Shown one piece after another: positions 60,070 through 62,754 of a stretch of DNA of 62,754 bases; position 1 is the first letter of the stretch; each line of letters begins with the position of its first letter. The notes under the pieces were generated by a model that did no database searches, was not told the DNA's origin, and worked only from the letters and a program-made list of their open reading frames with translations. The stretch lies in contig NZ_LR735023.1 in NCBI RefSeq assembly GCF_900009265.2, positions 1 to 62,754 on the forward strand, written 5' to 3'. Position numbers and translations under genes: made by a program. Origin of the DNA: Planktothrix paucivesiculata PCC 9631 (GTDB lineage Bacteria > Cyanobacteriota > Cyanobacteriia > Cyanobacteriales > Microcoleaceae).

Positions 60070-62754
60070 ATGGATATATTAGCACAATCAGGGTGCGATG
60101 CAAGTATTTATTCAACTTTTTCTCCTTATTTTCTCAAGGAACCGCATTTTATTGAATGGCAAGGCTCTGGAGTCCATCAAGATATCATTGGTCTGAACGT
60201 TGTTAGTTTAGAAGGATATCAACCCGCCGAGTATTTACTTTATTCCCCACAACTCAAGCGACTCAACACCGGAAGACTCAATAGTTCTACCCTCCACACC
60301 TATCAACACTTGGAAGTTGGGGGCTGGTATTGTCAAGGTCTAGGAAACTGGGGCTGTTTCAAACCTGATAAACCCAGACAAATCCCAGACCTGAATACCG
60401 GGAAATCCAAGGTCATCAAATATGAACATCCCCCAAAAGTCACCACCAGTATTTTTCAACTTTCGGTATCTTGGCGTATCGGTCTAAAGATTGCCTTGAA
60501 ACATGGCTATGGCCAGAAATATTCACAACGACTACAACATCATTGGCAACTTCCTTTCAATATTTCCCCGGCGCATTTACTCCAGGGATACGATAGTTTA
60601 TTAGATTCCTTACTATCCCAAGAAGATATCGGGTTTTGGGACTGGGTACTAGAGAATAATATTCCCATTACGATTTGTGAAGGGGCGAAGAAAGCGGGTG
60701 CTTTATTAACTGCTGGTTATGTGGCGATCGCCTTACCGGGAATTAACGGAGGGGTACGAGTTCAGCGAGATAGCAATAGGGTGAAAATCAATAGTTTCCT
60801 ACTCCCTGAACTAGAACGGTTTGCAACCAATAGCCGACCCATTTATATCTGTTTTGACCATGACCAGAAACGGACTACCCGAATTGCAGTTAATCGAGAA
60901 ATCCAAAAACTCGGTCAATGTTTGAAATCCTTGAAGTGTCCTGCTTGGGTGATTACTTTACCTGGCCCCGATAAAGGTGTGGATGATTTTATTGTCAATC
61001 ATGGTGAACATCAATTTGATGAATTATTTGCTCAAGCAACGGATTTAGAGTATTGGATTTATTGTAAAGAATATTCTATTACTTATCCTGTAACTAAACT
61101 TAATAGTCGTTACCTCAAGTTAAACTTTCCTGAACAGGGATTAGTTTGTATTAAGTCAGGAAAAGGAACCGGAAAAACCGAGAATTTAATCCCGTTAATT
61201 CAAGAATCAATGGGCATTGGGCGGAAAGTTCTAGTAATTAGCCATCGGATTCAGTTAGGGCGCTCTATTTGTAAGAGATTAGGATTAGTTTGGGTAGAAG
61301 ACCGCCAGGAACATCAAGAGGATTCTATCTTTGGTTTTGGCTTATGTATTGATAGTTTACATCCCCTAAGTCAAGCTAAGTTTAATCCGTCGGAATGGTC
61401 AGATGCGGTCATTATTTTAGATGAAGTCGAACAAATTATCTGGCATTTACTCAATAGTTCAACCTGCATAGAAAAACGAGCTATTTTATGTCGAATGTTT
61501 ACCGAGTTAATGCAAACAGTTTTGGGTTCTGAGGGATTAATTATTGCTCAAGATGCCGATTTATCGGATTATGGGATTGATTATTTAATCGATTGTGCTG
61601 GATTTAAAGTTAATCCTCAAGTTTATCTGAATGAATATAAGCATAATCAACAACGGAAAATTATTGTTTATAATCAATCAAATCCGTCTCATCTGATAAC
61701 TCAACTCTATGAATCCGTAGGGAAAGCTCCGATTCTCATGGTTTTGGATAGTCAGAAAGTTAAAGGGAAGTTTTCTTGTATTAATTTAGAAAGTCAACTG
61801 CAAGCATCTTTTCCTGAGTTGAAGATTTTGCGAATTGATTCAGAAACCGTTGCTGATGAAACCCATGCGGCTTTTGGCTGTATGGAAGATATCAATAATC
61901 ATATTAAAGATTATGATATTATTATTACTTCTCCCACAATTGGCACAGGAGTTAGCATTGATCTCTACAATCATTTTCAAGCGGTATTTGGGATTTTCCA
62001 AGGGGCAATTAATGTTAAAGATGCTTGTCAGTTTTTAGCCCGGGTTCGAGACTTAAATGTTCCTTGTCATGTTTGGGCGGCGAACTATGGTTGTGGTCAA
62101 ATTGGCAATCGCTGTAGTTATTGGAAACCCTTATTAGCAACTCAAAATAAGGTTTTTAAACGCAATCTTAAAATTCTGCAAGAAATTGATTTAGAGTTAT
62201 CAATAGATTTTGATGAGCAACTGACTCCCAAACATACTCAGACTTGGGCTAAATTTGCTGCCCGAGTGAATGCAGGTCAATGGAAATTTAGAAATACTTT
62301 AGTTAGAGAATTACAAGCGGAAGGGCATTTAATTGAAGTCTCAGAAGTTGAGAAAACCGCTTTAGAATGTGAGCGTTTATTAGGTGAAGTTTTAGACCCT
62401 TTAGCTCAAGTTCCCGAGTTCACTGAACAATTAAAAGGAACGGTTCAAAAACTCCATCATTTAGAACAAACTGCCAAAAATCACTTAGAGAAAGCCACGC
62501 AAACTCGGAATATTAATCAATACAATTATGCTTTGTTTATTGCTATTCAATCCTTACTTTGTCGGGAAAAATATGAAGAAATGAAAACCAAGCGCCAGAA
62601 AACCAAAGAGGATTTAGCCCAGGAGCGTCATTATGAGATTTCTTATCGTTATGGGGTTGAAGTCTCGCCAGAATTGGTGTTGAGGGATATGGCGGGGGAT
62701 TATCCTAAGCTGCGGTTACATTATTATTTACTGCATCCTGAACTGGTTCATCAA
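60070..62754 (+). CDS. CyRepA1-type plasmid replication protein, 3' end outside window
   Basis: 895 codons seen without a stop, starting at ATG 60070 (or ATG 59998, 24 codons earlier). A DUF3854-type, Toprim-like primase region contains ITICEGAKKAGALLTAGYVA and YICFDHDQK (residues about 210-265). A helicase-type region follows with Walker A GKGTGKT at 364-370 and Walker B VIILDEVEQ (near residue 445). This primase-helicase layout is the CyRepA1 family, the proposed initiator of cyanobacterial plasmids. No frameshift was seen. The C-terminal coiled part continues past the edge. Confidence 0.87.
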   Translation, partial: MDILAQSGCDASIYSTFSPYFLKEPHFIEWQGSGVHQDIIGLNVVSLEGYQPAEYLLYSPQLKRLNTGRLNSSTLHTYQHLEVGGWYCQGLGNWGCFKPDKPRQIPDLNTGKSKVIKYEHPPKVTTSIFQLSVSWRIGLKIALKHGYGQKYSQRLQHHWQLPFNISPAHLLQGYDSLLDSLLSQEDIGFWDWVLENNIPITICEGAKKAGALLTAGYVAIALPGINGGVRVQRDSNRVKINSFLLPELERFATNSRPIYICFDHDQKRTTRIAVNREIQKLGQCLKSLKCPAWVITLPGPDKGVDDFIVNHGEHQFDELFAQATDLEYWIYCKEYSITYPVTKLNSRYLKLNFPEQGLVCIKSGKGTGKTENLIPLIQESMGIGRKVLVISHRIQLGRSICKRLGLVWVEDRQEHQEDSIFGFGLCIDSLHPLSQAKFNPSEWSDAVIILDEVEQIIWHLLNSSTCIEKRAILCRMFTELMQTVLGSEGLIIAQDADLSDYGIDYLIDCAGFKVNPQVYLNEYKHNQQRKIIVYNQSNPSHLITQLYESVGKAPILMVLDSQKVKGKFSCINLESQLQASFPELKILRIDSETVADETHAAFGCMEDINNHIKDYDIIITSPTIGTGVSIDLYNHFQAVFGIFQGAINVKDACQFLARVRDLNVPCHVWAANYGCGQIGNRCSYWKPLLATQNKVFKRNLKILQEIDLELSIDFDEQLTPKHTQTWAKFAARVNAGQWKFRNTLVRELQAEGHLIEVSEVEKTALECERLLGEVLDPLAQVPEFTEQLKGTVQKLHHLEQTAKNHLEKATQTRNINQYNYALFIAIQSLLCREKYEEMKTKRQKTKEDLAQERHYEISYRYGVEVSPELVLRDMAGDYPKLRLHYYLLHPELVHQ

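Noticed and set aside
61835-62038. 67-codon ORF inside the replication gene
   Set aside because: It lies in another frame of a clearly coding gene with intact motifs.

Overview
The window looks like cyanobacterial DNA, most probably from a filamentous Oscillatoriales-type organism. The evidence is GCGATCGC (HIP1) octamers, a complete cyanobactin (patellamide-type) gene cluster, UPF0175/DUF3368 and retropepsin gene families common in cyanobacteria, and a CyRepA1-type plasmid replication protein running off the right edge. The replication gene, the tyrosine recombinase and a run of small coupled plasmid-like genes suggest a plasmid or an integrated plasmid. That is inference. No tRNA, rRNA or CRISPR array was seen.

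Layout. (1) 1-5.5 kb: the 5' end of an ATP-dependent DNA ligase on the minus strand, then three plus-strand genes: a Calx-beta/collagen/carbohydrate-binding fibre-like protein, a membrane protein, and an 881-residue protein carrying a DxDGD motif in a context resembling the catalytic subunit of multisubunit or QDE-1/YonO-type RNA polymerases. (2) 5.9-7.2 kb: an RTX-like protein. (3) 7.6-20.1 kb: a cyanobactin cluster in order A-B-C-D-E-F1-F2-(DUF5829-like)-G. Its precursor has three identical cassettes with core MCPCVC. (4) 20.1-28.4 kb: MITE-like repeats, a fragment of a second copy of the DxDGD gene, and a giant LamG/ricin-like protein bracketed by ~207-bp inverted repeats. (5) 28.4-33.2 kb: a mixed accessory block with an HTH protein, a UPF0175 antitoxin with a decayed toxin, DJ-1/PfpI and SnoaL-like proteins, an antitoxin/retropepsin pair, a FinO-like gene and a second RTX-like protein. 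(6) 33.5-48.8 kb: a seven-gene operon on the minus strand, sspB-sspC-sspD-sspF-sspG-sspH-sspA, a single-strand DNA phosphorothioation and restriction system (SspABCD-SspFGH type). (7) 49.2-54 kb: HNH nuclease, tyrosine recombinase, a methyltransferase plus haem-oxygenase-like diiron protein pair, and an EEP-family hydrolase. (8) 54-62.75 kb: a plasmid-like module of small unknown genes, an FtsK/VirD4-like ATPase and CyRepA1.

How the genes work together. In the cyanobactin cluster, PatD-type cyclodehydratase should turn the three core cysteines into thiazolines. PatA protease removes the leader, PatG macrocyclises, and its oxidase domain oxidises to thiazoles, predicting a cyclic hexapeptide Met-Thz-Pro-Thz-Val-Thz. 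In the defence operon, SspA supplies sulfur, SspD activates/transfers it, SspB nicks DNA and SspC provides ATPase activity, while SspFGH attacks DNA lacking the mark. Dispersed repeats sit at the 3' ends of several genes, which suggests that region 4-7 was built by repeated insertion and rearrangement.
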